A stretch of DNA of 64,000 bases, from the NCBI RefSeq assembly GCF_036346855.1, contig NZ_CP107841.1, forward strand, positions 2,291,001-2,355,000, written 5' to 3'. Of the stretch, positions 54,527 through 64,000 are shown piece by piece. The position numbers were made by a program, and so were the translations under genes. Each line of letters starts with the position of its first letter. The stretch's first letter is position 1. The stretch is from Streptomyces europaeiscabiei. GTDB taxonomy: Bacteria; Actinomycetota; Actinomycetes; Streptomycetales; Streptomycetaceae. The notes below the pieces were generated by a model. It searched no databases and was not told the origin of the DNA. It worked only from the letters and a program-made list of their open reading frames with translations.

Positions 54527-55627
54527 TCATATCCGTCCGGCCTTCCGCTCGGTGACCAGCAGCCACAGCAGATAGACGCCGCCGAGCACGCCGGTGACGA
54601 CGCCGACGGGCAGCTGGTCGGCCCCGAAGGCCCGCTGCGAGGCCCAGTCGGCGACGATCAGCAGGGTCGCGCCCATGCACATCGCGGGCACCAGGTTCGG
54701 GCCGGGCGAGCGGGTCAGCCGCTTCGCGAGCTGGGGCGCGGTGAGGGCGACGAAGCCGACCGGCCCGGCGGCCGCGGTCGCCCCGGCGGTGAGCAGCACC
54801 GCCGACACCATCAGCAGCAGCCGTACACGCTCGACGCTCACCCCGAGGGCGTACGAGACGTCGTCGCCCATCTCCATCATCCGCAGCCCGCGCGCGTTGC
54901 CGAGCACCAACGGCACGAGGATCACGCACATGATCAGCAGTGGCCAGACCTGGGCCCAGTCACGGCCGTTGAGGGAGCCGGTCATCCAGACGACCGCGCG
55001 GGCCGCGTCGACGAGGTCGGCCTTGGTGATCAGATAGCCGTTGACCGCCGTGACGATCGCGGAGACACCGATACCGACCAGCACGAGCCGGTAGCCGTGC
55101 ACACCCCGCTTCCACGCCAGCGCGTAGATCGCGAAGCCGGTGACCAGCCCGCCGACGAGTGCGCCGAGGGCGACCTGGTTCGCGCTGCCGGAGAACAGCA
55201 CGATGACGACCAGCGCCCCGGCGGTGGCGCCCTGCGAGAGGCCGAGCACGTCCGGACTGCCCAGCGGATTGCGGGAGATGGACTGGAACAGCGCCCCGCC
55301 GAGTCCGAGCGAGGCCCCGACGAGAAGCCCGACCAGGACTCTGGGCAGCCGCAGTTCGTTGACGATGAACTCCTGGCCCGCGTCGCCGTTGCCGAGCAGC
55401 GTCTTCAGGACGTCGCCGGCCGGGATGGGGAAGTCGCCGGTCCCGATCAGTACGACACCGGCGGTCAGCGCCGCCACCAGCAGCAGGGCGACGACGGTGA
55501 ACGCCCGTACGTCCAGCCGGACCGACAGCCCTCCGGGAGTGCGGACCGCGCGGTCGCGTGCGGCGGGCTTGCTCATGACCTGCGGCTTGGTCATGACCTG
55601 CGGCTTGCTCGTGGCCTGCGTCTTCAC
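54527..55627 (-). CDS. Iron-siderophore ABC permease (FecCD family), second
   Basis: This 366-aa inner-membrane permease has about ten helices. ELRLPRVLVGLLVGASLGLG and NPLGSPDVLGLSQGA are FecCD family landmarks. The N-terminus holds three near-repeats (KPQVMTKPQVMSKP). GTG 55627 overlaps the first permease's stop (GTGA). It forms the membrane heterodimer with the product upstream. Confidence 0.93.
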   Translation of the reverse strand: MKTQATSKPQVMTKPQVMSKPAARDRAVRTPGGLSVRLDVRAFTVVALLLVAALTAGVVLIGTGDFPIPAGDVLKTLLGNGDAGQEFIVNELRLPRVLVGLLVGASLGLGGALFQSISRNPLGSPDVLGLSQGATAGALVVIVLFSGSANQVALGALVGGLVTGFAIYALAWKRGVHGYRLVLVGIGVSAIVTAVNGYLITKADLVDAARAVVWMTGSLNGRDWAQVWPLLIMCVILVPLVLGNARGLRMMEMGDDVSYALGVSVERVRLLLMVSAVLLTAGATAAAGPVGFVALTAPQLAKRLTRSPGPNLVPAMCMGATLLIVADWASQRAFGADQLPVGVVTGVLGGVYLLWLLVTERKAGRI

Positions 55628-56667
55628 AGCTGCGCCGTCCTCCGCCGTCGTACGAGAAAGATGAAGACCGGCCCACCGAGAATCGCGGTGACAATGCCGA
55701 CCTGGAGTTCCGCGGGCCGCACCACCATGCGGCCGAGGACATCGGCGCCGAGCAGCAGCACGGGCGACAGGACGGTCGCGTACGGCAGGATCCAGCGCAG
55801 GTCGGGCCCGGTGAAGGACCGCACGACGTGCGGGACCATCAGCCCGACGAAGACGATCGGCCCGCAGGCGGCGGTCGCGGCACCGCACAGCACGGTGGCG
55901 GCGGCCATCGAGAGCGCCCGGGTGCGGTTGAGGTGGGCGCCGAGCGCGCGGGCGGTGTCGTCGCCCATGGCCATCGCGTTCAGCGGCCGCGCGAGCAGCA
56001 GCGCGACGACCGTGCCGACGGCCAGGAACGGCAGCACCTGTGTGATGGTCTCGTCGGTCGCCGAGGCCAGCGAACCGACCGTCCAGAAACGCATCCTGGA
56101 GAGCGCCGCGTCATCCATGATCATCACGGCCTGCAGATAGCCGTAGAGGGCCGCGCTGATGGCCGTGCCCGCGAGCGCCAGCCGCACGGGTGTCGCGCCC
56201 CGGCTGCCGCCGAGGAACCAGACCAGCGCCCCGACCACGGCGGCACCGGCGAACGCGAACCACACGTACCCGCTCAGCGAGGTGACGCCGAAGTAGGTGA
56301 TGGCGGTGACCACCGCGGCGGACGCGCCCGCGTTGATGCCGAGCAGTCCCGGGTCGGCCAGCGGATTGCGGGTGAGCGCCTGGAGCACGGCTCCGGCGAG
56401 GCCGAGCGCGGCGCCCGCGAGCAGTCCGAGGAGGGTGCGCGAGACCCGTTCCCCGACGACGGCGTCGCCGTACGTCCCCGTGTTCTCGAACAGGCCGTGC
56501 GAGACCTGCTCGAAAGTCAGCTCTTTCGCACCGATCGCGATACTCGCCAGGGCGACCAGGACAAGGATCACGAGGGACACGAGGAGCCCTACGGCTCGTA
56601 CCACCCGGCGGTTCGGGGGCGCGGGGGCGGTCTCCGCGCTCGGTTCAGGAGGACTGTCGACCAACAC
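55624..56667 (-). CDS. Iron-siderophore ABC permease (FecCD family), first
   Basis: This 347-aa permease is the first gene of the iron-uptake operon. RTLLGLLAGAALGLAGAVLQ and NPLADPGLLGINAGA match FecCD. The start is probably GTG 56667, followed by a Pro/Ala cytosolic segment; the iron box lies immediately upstream. No substrate-binding protein gene lies near, so that component is encoded elsewhere or shared. Confidence 0.92.
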   Translation of the reverse strand: MLVDSPPEPSAETAPAPPNRRVVRAVGLLVSLVILVLVALASIAIGAKELTFEQVSHGLFENTGTYGDAVVGERVSRTLLGLLAGAALGLAGAVLQALTRNPLADPGLLGINAGASAAVVTAITYFGVTSLSGYVWFAFAGAAVVGALVWFLGGSRGATPVRLALAGTAISAALYGYLQAVMIMDDAALSRMRFWTVGSLASATDETITQVLPFLAVGTVVALLLARPLNAMAMGDDTARALGAHLNRTRALSMAAATVLCGAATAACGPIVFVGLMVPHVVRSFTGPDLRWILPYATVLSPVLLLGADVLGRMVVRPAELQVGIVTAILGGPVFIFLVRRRRTAQL

Positions 56668-56671
56668 TCGG

Positions 56672-56690
56672 TTAGGTTAGCCTATCCTCT
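56672..56690. promoter_or_regulatory. Iron box (DmdR/DtxR-type) before the siderophore operon
   Basis: TTAGGTTAGCCTATCCTCT matches the 19-bp iron-box consensus TTAGGTTAGGCTAACCTAA at most positions. It lies 5 bp before the first permease start, so iron-loaded regulator would repress the operon. Confidence 0.85.
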
Positions 56691-56786
56691 CTTTTTGGCT
56701 CGATCGCGTCCCTCGAACACCGCACGGGCGCACAGGCCGAACGGACCTAACCATGGTCGGCCCGCTCTCAGGGGCCACGACCATCG

Positions 56787-56816
56787 CCCGGGCCCTCGGG
56801 ATCCCGAGGGCCCGGG
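56787..56816 (-). terminator. Terminator of the HAD hydrolase gene
   Basis: A perfect 15-bp inverted repeat directly follows the HAD stop (CCCGGGCCCTCGGGA and its complement). Confidence 0.85.
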
Positions 56817-56820
56817 ACAC

Positions 56821-57849
56821 TCACAACCCCAGCCGTGCCAGCGCCTTCTCCCCGTCCAGCTCGCACGAGCCCTCCCCGGCAGCCGTCCAGGCCGCCGCGC
56901 ACAGCGCCCGCAGCCCGTCCAGCGCCTCGCCCTCACCCTCCAGCTCCAGCCGCTCTCCACCGGCGGTCGCCGTCCAGCCGCCGCAGCGGAAGCCCGTGCC
57001 CGCCTCCACGACCTCCGGCTGTCCGGTGAGCATGCCCCGCAGATCGGCGTCGACATACGTCGGCCGGTGCTGCGGGGGCGCGGCCAGCAACTGTGCGCCG
57101 TCGGTCACGCCGGTCAGCACGAGCAGCGAGTCGACCTCGCCGTTGAACGCGCCCTCGATGTCCGTGTCCAGCCGGTCCCCGACCACCAACGGCCGCTCGG
57201 CGCCGGTCCGCAGGATCGTCTCCCGGTGCATCGGCGGCAGTGGCTTGCCCGCCACCTGCGGCTCGGCCCCGGTCGCGATCCGGACGACCTGCACCGCAGC
57301 CCCGTTGCCGGGTGCGATGCCCCGCGCGCTCGGAATGGTCAGGTCGGTGTTGGACGCGTACCACGGCACCCCGCGCGCGATGGCGTAGCTGGCCTCCGCG
57401 AACCGCCCCCAGGGCAGGTCGGGACCGCCGTACCCCTGCACCACGGCCACCGGATCGTCGTCCGCGGACTCGACGGGCTCCAGGCCCCGCTCGCGCAGCG
57501 CCACCCGCAGCCCCTCGCCGCCGATGACCAGCACCCTCGCCCCGGCGGGCAGCTGCTCACTGATGAGCCGGGCCACGGCCTGTGCAGAGGTGATGACGTC
57601 ACCCGCCTCGGTCGGTATCCCCAGCGCCGTGAGGTGCGCGGCCACGGTGTCGGGGGTCCGCAGCGCGTTGTTCGTGACGTACGCGAGGTGCATACCGCCC
57701 GCGCGCGCCGTACTGAGTGACTTCACGGCGTATGCGATGGCGCTGCCGCCCGCGTACACCACCCCGTCCAGATCGAGCAGCGCCGTGTCGTACGCCTCGC
57801 TCAGGGCCTGCCCGCTGCCATCGGGCCGCGTCCTGACTGCCTGACTCAT
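56821..57849 (-). CDS. HAD-IIA hydrolase (NagD-like phosphatase)
   Basis: This 342-aa phosphatase has motif I LLDLDGVVYAGG with the nucleophilic aspartate, motif II YVTNNALRTPD, and the C-terminal GDRLDTDIEGA block. It acts on an unknown phosphate ester in the cytosol. A roughly 70-residue C-terminal extension (GFRCGGWTATAGG onward) is unlike NagD. ATG 57849 has GAGGAG nine bases upstream. It is divergent from the DUF1015 gene. Confidence 0.9.
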   Translation of the reverse strand: MSQAVRTRPDGSGQALSEAYDTALLDLDGVVYAGGSAIAYAVKSLSTARAGGMHLAYVTNNALRTPDTVAAHLTALGIPTEAGDVITSAQAVARLISEQLPAGARVLVIGGEGLRVALRERGLEPVESADDDPVAVVQGYGGPDLPWGRFAEASYAIARGVPWYASNTDLTIPSARGIAPGNGAAVQVVRIATGAEPQVAGKPLPPMHRETILRTGAERPLVVGDRLDTDIEGAFNGEVDSLLVLTGVTDGAQLLAAPPQHRPTYVDADLRGMLTGQPEVVEAGTGFRCGGWTATAGGERLELEGEGEALDGLRALCAAAWTAAGEGSCELDGEKALARLGL

Positions 57850-57971
57850 TGCACTCTGCTCCTCGCTCGGTCCATCGGTCGCCGGTCGCCCGGTCGCCCG
57901 GTAGGTCAACAATCGGTTGGGGCGCTTTCCCCCGATCATCCCTCACGGCCTGACAGCCATACGATGCATCA

Positions 57972-59264
57972 ATGAACTACGCAGGTCCCGCGGAGGAGAT
58001 CCCGGCGCGCAGCGGCCTCGAGCTGACCCCGTTCCGGGGGCTTCGCTACGACCCCGACCGGGTCGGCAGCCTGGCCGCCGTGACATCACCGCCGTACGAC
58101 GTGGTCGTACGGCCGGACGGTCTGCACCACCTCGAATCGGCTGATCCGCACAACATCGTCCGCCTGATACTCCCCCAGGCCAGAACGCCCGCCGCCCGTG
58201 ACGAACAGGCAGCCGAAACCCTGCACCGCTGGCTCGCCGACGGCATCCTCGCTCCCGACACGAAGCCCGGTCTCTACGTCTACGAGCAGGCGGACGACAG
58301 CATCCTCCAGCGCGGCCTCATAGGCGCCCTGCGCCTCTCGGAGCCGTCCGCCGGCGTGGTCCTCCCCCACGAGGACGTCATCCCCCACGTCATCGCGGAC
58401 CGTGCGGCCCTGATGCGCGCCACCTCCACCAACATGGAGCCCCTGCTCCTCACCTACCGGGGCGAGGGCGCCACCGCCGGGGCGACAGCCGTGGTCGAGC
58501 GCACCACGGAACGAGCCCCTCTTTTCGCCACGACCACGGAGGACGGCTTCAGGCACCGTCTCTGGGCGGTCACCGACCCCGCCGAACTCGCCGAGATCCA
58601 GTCGGACCTCGCCCGCCACCAGGCTCTGATAGCCGACGGCCACCACCGCTGGGCGACGTATCTCCGGCTCCGCACGGAGCACCCGTCACCCAGCCCCTGG
58701 GACTACGGTCTGGTCCTCCTCGTGGACACCGCCCGCTACCCCCTCCGTGTCCGCGCGATCCACCGCCTCCTCCACCAACTCCCTGTCTCCGACGCCCTCA
58801 CCGCCCTGGACGGCCGGTTCCGCGTCCGCCGGCTCGACGTCCCGCTGCCCGAGGCACTGGAGGCCCTGGCGACCGCGGCCGCCGCCGGCAACGCCTTCCT
58901 CCTCGCGGGCGACGGCTCCTTCCACCTCGTGGACCGGCCGGACCCGGATCTCCTCACCCGTACGATTCCCGCCGACCGCCCGGCCGCCTGGCGCACCCTC
59001 GACGCGACCGTCCTGCACTCCACCCTCCTCCACCACGTCTGGCGCATCCCCGAGGACTCCCCGGCCCACGTCGCCTACATCCACGACACCGCCGCCACCG
59101 TCGAGAAGGCCGAACGCGACGGCGGCACGGCCGTCCTCATGCACCCGGTCCGCGAGGAGGTCGTACGCGACCTCGCCCGCCAGGGCGTCACCATGCCCCG
59201 CAAATCCACGTCGTTCGGCCCGAAGCCGGCGTCGGGACTGGTGCTGCGCGCGTTGGAACTCTGA
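57972..59264 (+). CDS. DUF1015 family protein
   Basis: This 430-aa conserved protein has the DUF1015 pattern TPFRGLRYDPDRVGSLAAVT near the start, then SPPYDVV, with HHRWATYLRLRTEH and VLHSTLLHHVWRIPED in the C-terminal half. It is cytosolic with no catalytic assignment; some relatives are linked to amino acid or serine metabolism. ATG 57972 has no ribosome site, but TACGAT ends seven bases upstream, suggesting leaderless translation. It is convergent with the large TPR gene across a strong terminator. Confidence 0.88.
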   Translation: MNYAGPAEEIPARSGLELTPFRGLRYDPDRVGSLAAVTSPPYDVVVRPDGLHHLESADPHNIVRLILPQARTPAARDEQAAETLHRWLADGILAPDTKPGLYVYEQADDSILQRGLIGALRLSEPSAGVVLPHEDVIPHVIADRAALMRATSTNMEPLLLTYRGEGATAGATAVVERTTERAPLFATTTEDGFRHRLWAVTDPAELAEIQSDLARHQALIADGHHRWATYLRLRTEHPSPSPWDYGLVLLVDTARYPLRVRAIHRLLHQLPVSDALTALDGRFRVRRLDVPLPEALEALATAAAAGNAFLLAGDGSFHLVDRPDPDLLTRTIPADRPAAWRTLDATVLHSTLLHHVWRIPEDSPAHVAYIHDTAATVEKAERDGGTAVLMHPVREEVVRDLARQGVTMPRKSTSFGPKPASGLVLRALEL

Positions 59265-59292
59265 GGGAGCGCCTCCGTACGAGCGCAGACGA

Positions 59293-59326
59293 AAGGGCGG
59301 GACCCCGTGTACGGGGTCCCGCCCTT
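59293..59326. terminator. Bidirectional terminator
   Basis: A perfect 16-bp inverted repeat with a 2-base centre lies between convergent genes. Confidence 0.9.
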
Positions 59327-59344
59327 CACCGTCTCTGCCGGACG

Positions 59345-61846
59345 TCAGTCCTTGTCGCCCTTGTCGCCCTGGACGTCCTGGACGTCCTTGTCATCCGCGT
59401 CGCCCTGGACGTCGATGACGTCGTCGGTCACGTCGTCTTCGACGTCCTCATCGGTGAACTCGTCATCCTCGTCGGTGACGTCGTCCTCGTCCTCGTCCTC
59501 GTCGGTGTCGCTGTCCTCGCTGTCCTCGACGACCTGGGGGTCGTCCACGGCGGACGCGCTCTGCGGTGCCTCGTCACCGTCGTGCCTGTGCTCGTCGTCC
59601 TCGTCGCCGAGGGCGTCGACGAACTCGACACCGTCCATTTCCGCGAGTCGGTCCGACGCGTCCGTGCTGCCGTCCTTGTCGGCCTCGACGGCCTTCGCGA
59701 ACCACTCCCGCGCCTCGCCCTCACGCCCCGCCGCGAGCAGCGCGTCGGCGTAGGCGTACCGCAGGCGCGCGGTCCAGGGCTGTACGGAGTTGGAGGCCAG
59801 CTCCGGGCTCTGCAGGGTCACGATGGCCGCGTCGAGCTGATCCATGTCACGCCGCGCGCCGGCCGCCACGAGCCGCATCTCGACCTGACCGGCCTTGTCC
59901 AGCTTGTGCACCTCGGGCGCCCCGGCCATGTCCAGCGTCTTCTCGGGCCGCCCGAGACCACGCTCGCAGTCGGCCATGACGGGCCACAGGTCGACGTTGC
60001 CGGTCATCCGCCGGGCCGCCCGGAACTCCGCGAGCGCCTCGCTGTACTTCTGGTTGGCGTACGCGGCGAAGCCGGCGGCCTCCCGCACCGCGGCGACACG
60101 CGACGCCAGCCGCAGAGCCACCCTGGAGTAGCCGTACGCGCCCTCGGGGTCCTCGTCGATGAGCCGCGCGACCATCACCAGGTTCTTGGCGACATCGTCG
60201 GCGAGCGTCTTGGGCAGGCTCTGCAGCTCCTGCCGTACGTCCTTGTCGATCTCCTCGCCGGTGACGTCCTCCGGAATCGGCAGTCGCTTGATCGGCTCCC
60301 GGTCCCGGTCCCGCTCGTCACGGAAACGCCCGCCACCGCGCCGGTCGTCGCCGCCCCGCCGGTCGTCCCGGTCACGGAAACCACCACCGGGTCGGCCGCC
60401 CCGGTCGTCCCGACGGGGACCACGGCTCCGGTCGTCGGTGCCGCGATCGTCGCGTCCACGGAAGCCGCCGGTGCGCTCGCCACCGCGGTTGTCATCCCTG
60501 CGGAAGCCACCGCTGCGCTCACCACCGCGGCTGTCGTCCCTGCGGAAGCCACCGCTGCGCTCACCACCGCGGCTGTCGTCCCTGCGGAAGCCACCGGTGC
60601 GCTCACCACCGCGGCTGTCGTCCCTGCGGAAGCCACCGGTGCGCTCGCCACCGCGGCTGTCGTCCCGACGGAAGCCACCGCTGCGCTCACCACCGCGGCT
60701 GTCGTCCCTGCGGAAGCCACCGCTGCGCTCGCCACCGCGGCTGTCGTCCCGACGGAAGCCACCGCGGTCGTCATCACGGCGGTACGCGGGACGGTCGCCC
60801 TCACGACGGTCGGGGCGGTCGTCACGCCGGTCATCGCGGCGGAAGGCCGACCGATCCCCGCCCCCACGGTCATCCCGCCGGAACGGCGGACGCCCACCGC
60901 GGTCGTCCCCACGCCTGTCGTCGGGGCCGCGATCGTCGCGTCCACGGAAGCCGCCAGGGCGCTCGCCGCCACGGTTGTCGTCCCGACGGAAGCCGCCGGT
61001 GCGCTCGCCACCGCGGCTGTCGTCCCTGCGGAAGCCACCGGTGCGCTCGCCACCGCGGCTGTCGTCCCGACGGAAGCCACCGCTGCGCTCACCACCGCGG
61101 CTGTCGTCCCTGCGGAAGCCACCGCTGCGCTCGCCACCGCGGCTGTCGTCCCGACGGAAGCCACCGCGGTCGTCATCACGGCGGTACGCGGGACGGTCGC
61201 CCTCACGACGGTCGGGGCGGTCGTCACGCCGGTCATCGCGGCGGAAGGCCGGCCGATCCCCGCCCCCACGGTCATCCCGCCGGAAACCGCCACGGTCCCC
61301 GCTGTCGCGCCGGTCGTCCCTGCGATCGTCCTTGCGGGCGTCGGGCCGGAATGCGGGACGGTCGTCGCCGCGACGGTCATCACGGCGGAAGGCCGGCCGA
61401 TCCCCGTCCCGCCGGAAGCCACGGTCGCGATCGTCACGACGCGGACCCGCACCTGCAGGGCGATCGTCACGACGCGCACCCGCACCTGCAGGGCGATCGT
61501 CACGACGGGGTCCCGCACCTGCAGGACGCTCGTCACGCCGAAACGCGGGGCGAGGCCCACGGTCGCCTTCACGACGATCGTCCCGTCCACGGAATCCACC
61601 GCCGCCGCTGCCGCCGCGCTGCTCACCGCGATTGTCGTCACGCCGGAAGCCACCACGGTCGTCACCTCGACGGTCATCACCACGGCGGTTGTCGCCGACG
61701 CGGTCGTCACGCCGGCCGTACCCACCACGGTCGTTGTCGCGCCGGTCGTTGTCCCGAGGCGGCCCACCGCGATAGCCGCCACGGTCACCACTGTCCCGTC
61801 GCCGCTGGTCGCGCTCCGGTCGATCGTCGGGAGAGTTGGTGGACAT
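59345..61846 (-). CDS. TPR protein with a large Arg/Asp/Gly repeat N-terminus
   Basis: This 833-aa protein has an N-terminal 515 residues or so of disordered sequence made of FRRDDSRGGERSGG-type repeats, rich in Arg, Asp and Gly. The pattern is reminiscent of RGG RNA-binding or condensate-forming proteins. A TPR-like helical domain of about 210 residues follows (KRLPIPEDVTGEEIDKDVRQ, RVALRLASRVAAVREAAGFA). A roughly 85-residue acidic tail, rich in DED, ends the protein. ATG 61846 has AGGAG five bases upstream. It sits immediately downstream of the rrn terminator on the same strand. Function is unknown; an RNA- or ribosome-related role is suggested by composition and location. Confidence 0.85.
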   Translation of the reverse strand: MSTNSPDDRPERDQRRRDSGDRGGYRGGPPRDNDRRDNDRGGYGRRDDRVGDNRRGDDRRGDDRGGFRRDDNRGEQRGGSGGGGFRGRDDRREGDRGPRPAFRRDERPAGAGPRRDDRPAGAGARRDDRPAGAGPRRDDRDRGFRRDGDRPAFRRDDRRGDDRPAFRPDARKDDRRDDRRDSGDRGGFRRDDRGGGDRPAFRRDDRRDDRPDRREGDRPAYRRDDDRGGFRRDDSRGGERSGGFRRDDSRGGERSGGFRRDDSRGGERTGGFRRDDSRGGERTGGFRRDDNRGGERPGGFRGRDDRGPDDRRGDDRGGRPPFRRDDRGGGDRSAFRRDDRRDDRPDRREGDRPAYRRDDDRGGFRRDDSRGGERSGGFRRDDSRGGERSGGFRRDDSRGGERTGGFRRDDSRGGERTGGFRRDDSRGGERSGGFRRDDSRGGERSGGFRRDDNRGGERTGGFRGRDDRGTDDRSRGPRRDDRGGRPGGGFRDRDDRRGGDDRRGGGRFRDERDRDREPIKRLPIPEDVTGEEIDKDVRQELQSLPKTLADDVAKNLVMVARLIDEDPEGAYGYSRVALRLASRVAAVREAAGFAAYANQKYSEALAEFRAARRMTGNVDLWPVMADCERGLGRPEKTLDMAGAPEVHKLDKAGQVEMRLVAAGARRDMDQLDAAIVTLQSPELASNSVQPWTARLRYAYADALLAAGREGEAREWFAKAVEADKDGSTDASDRLAEMDGVEFVDALGDEDDEHRHDGDEAPQSASAVDDPQVVEDSEDSDTDEDEDEDDVTDEDDEFTDEDVEDDVTDDVIDVQGDADDKDVQDVQGDKGDKD
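60430..61830 (-). repeat. Degenerate repeat array encoding Arg/Asp/Gly units
   Basis: A 48-bp-type unit (FRRDDSRGGERSGG) recurs more than ten times. A roughly 220-bp block at about 60661-60882 recurs 402 bp away at about 61063-61284 with almost no difference, showing in-frame segmental duplication. Confidence 0.9.
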
Positions 61847-61918
61847 GGTGACTCCTGTCTTCGGTACCGCAAGTCATTCTCGCGCAGCCGGGTACCCGGC
61901 GCGCTCCGGAAAAACAAA

Positions 61919-61962
61919 AAGGACCCCTGGTCCCAGCTGTACGCTGGTGACCAGGGGTCCTT
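61919..61962 (-). terminator. rRNA operon terminator
   Basis: AAGGACCCCTGGTC pairs with GACCAGGGGTCCTT in a perfect 14-bp stem, with an inner CAGC/GCTG pair. It is followed on the minus strand by TTTTTGTTTTT, a textbook factor-independent terminator. Confidence 0.95.
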
Positions 61963-61970
61963 CAAAGATT

Positions 61971-62089
61971 GTTCGGCGGCGTCCTACTCTCCCACAGGGT
62001 CCCCCCTGCAGTACCATCGGCGCTGTAAGGCTTAGCTTCCGGGTTCGAAATGTAACCGGGCGTTTCCCTCACGCTATGACCACCGAAAC
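61971..62089 (-). rRNA. rrf: 5S ribosomal RNA
   Basis: The minus strand begins GTTTCGGTGGTCATAGCG and ends GTAGGACGCCGCCGAAC, the actinobacterial 5S sequence, about 119 nt. The ends are approximate by a few bases. It is followed directly by the operon terminator. Confidence 0.95.
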
Positions 62090-62190
62090 CCTATTGGTTT
62101 CGAGCGAACAAGCACACTTTTCAGTTGATGTTCTGCTCTGAGCCGACAACTGTTCGTTGTCTCAGAACTAACACAGTGGACGCGAGCAAC
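62090..62190 (-). other. 23S-5S spacer with processing hairpin
   Basis: GACAAC and GTTGTC pair at 62145-62161 with a 5-base loop, inside the spacer. A probable RNase processing stem. No tRNA gene is present here. Confidence 0.6.

Positions 62191-64000
<1,810 letters not shown>

Noticed and set aside
60430..61300. Repeat array as a CRISPR
   Set aside because: Units are contiguous, in frame and without unique spacers; no cas genes are near.
59582..62035. 817-aa plus-strand frame opposite the RDG/TPR gene
   Set aside because: It is low-complexity and runs into the 5S rRNA gene, and the minus strand has a clear start, ribosome site and TPR domain.

Overview
The window is very GC-rich, uses GTG and TTG starts freely, keeps genes in tight operons with ATGA, GTGA or TGATG stop/start overlaps, and carries Streptomyces-type proteins (Rpf with LysM, NrtR, DUF1015, DmdR/DtxR-type iron box). 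It reads as chromosomal core DNA of a Streptomyces species. I see no insertion sequence, prophage, CRISPR array or tRNA gene. The rightmost 2 kb is the 3' half of an rRNA operon on the minus strand.

Layout. 1-9.1 kb: a glutaryl-CoA-type acyl-CoA dehydrogenase (cut by the window edge), a DHA2 drug exporter, a PIG-V-like mannosyltransferase, a PAP2 phosphatase, an I78-type inhibitor, a stand-alone ctaD and a WYL regulator. 9.2-11.3 kb: a coupled glycosyltransferase and unknown-protein pair. 11.5-17.7 kb: a branched-chain amino-acid-type (Liv) ABC locus, with a lipoprotein and binding protein on the minus strand and, divergently, a small metal-site membrane protein, a fused LivH-LivM-LivG polypeptide and LivF. 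17.8-20.4 kb: an Rpf/LysM cell-wall hydrolase with a highly structured leader, plus two unknown genes. 20.5-25.2 kb: the aroH-tyrA-cmk-plsC-der block. 25.4-27.2 kb: a secreted or anchored protein, then a DUF6529 membrane protein coupled to a Tat-lipoprotein Rieske protein. 27.3-30.6 kb: two COG3541-like nucleotidyltransferases, an ADP-ribosylglycohydrolase and an NrtR regulator with its palindromic operator, apparently an NAD/ADP-ribose module. 30.7-35.5 kb: parA-like, a ribbon-helix-helix-like gene, scpA, scpB and rluB (chromosome organisation). 35.9-42 kb: ald, a STAND-like TPR protein, a NUDIX ADP-ribose pyrophosphatase and pyrG. 42.4-48.8 kb: a GH15 enzyme, an FAD oxidase, a PucR regulator and a glycosyltransferase. 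49-53.1 kb: a small gene, tlyA, nadK and recN. 53.1-56.7 kb: an SCP2-domain protein and an iron-siderophore ABC operon under an iron box. 56.8-61.8 kb: a HAD hydrolase, a DUF1015 protein and a large Arg/Asp/Gly-repeat TPR protein. 61.9-64 kb: the rrn terminator, 5S rRNA and partial 23S rRNA.

Points that stand out. (1) The Liv transporter's two ATPase domains carry complementary defects, LivF a Lys-to-Arg Walker A and LivG a lost LSGGQ signature. This predicts one working and one dead ATP site, in a transporter whose two permeases and one ATPase are already a single chain. (2) The NrtR, ADP-ribosylglycohydrolase and nucleotidyltransferase cluster looks like an uncharacterised NAD/ADP-ribose or nucleotidyl-transfer system. 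(3) The DUF6529 and Rieske pair looks like a minimal membrane redox module. (4) Four genes contain in-frame tandem repeats in linker or tail regions (Liv linker, ScpA, the Fe ABC ATPase upstream region, the RDG/TPR protein). (5) The rpf-like leader can form two mutually exclusive perfect stems.
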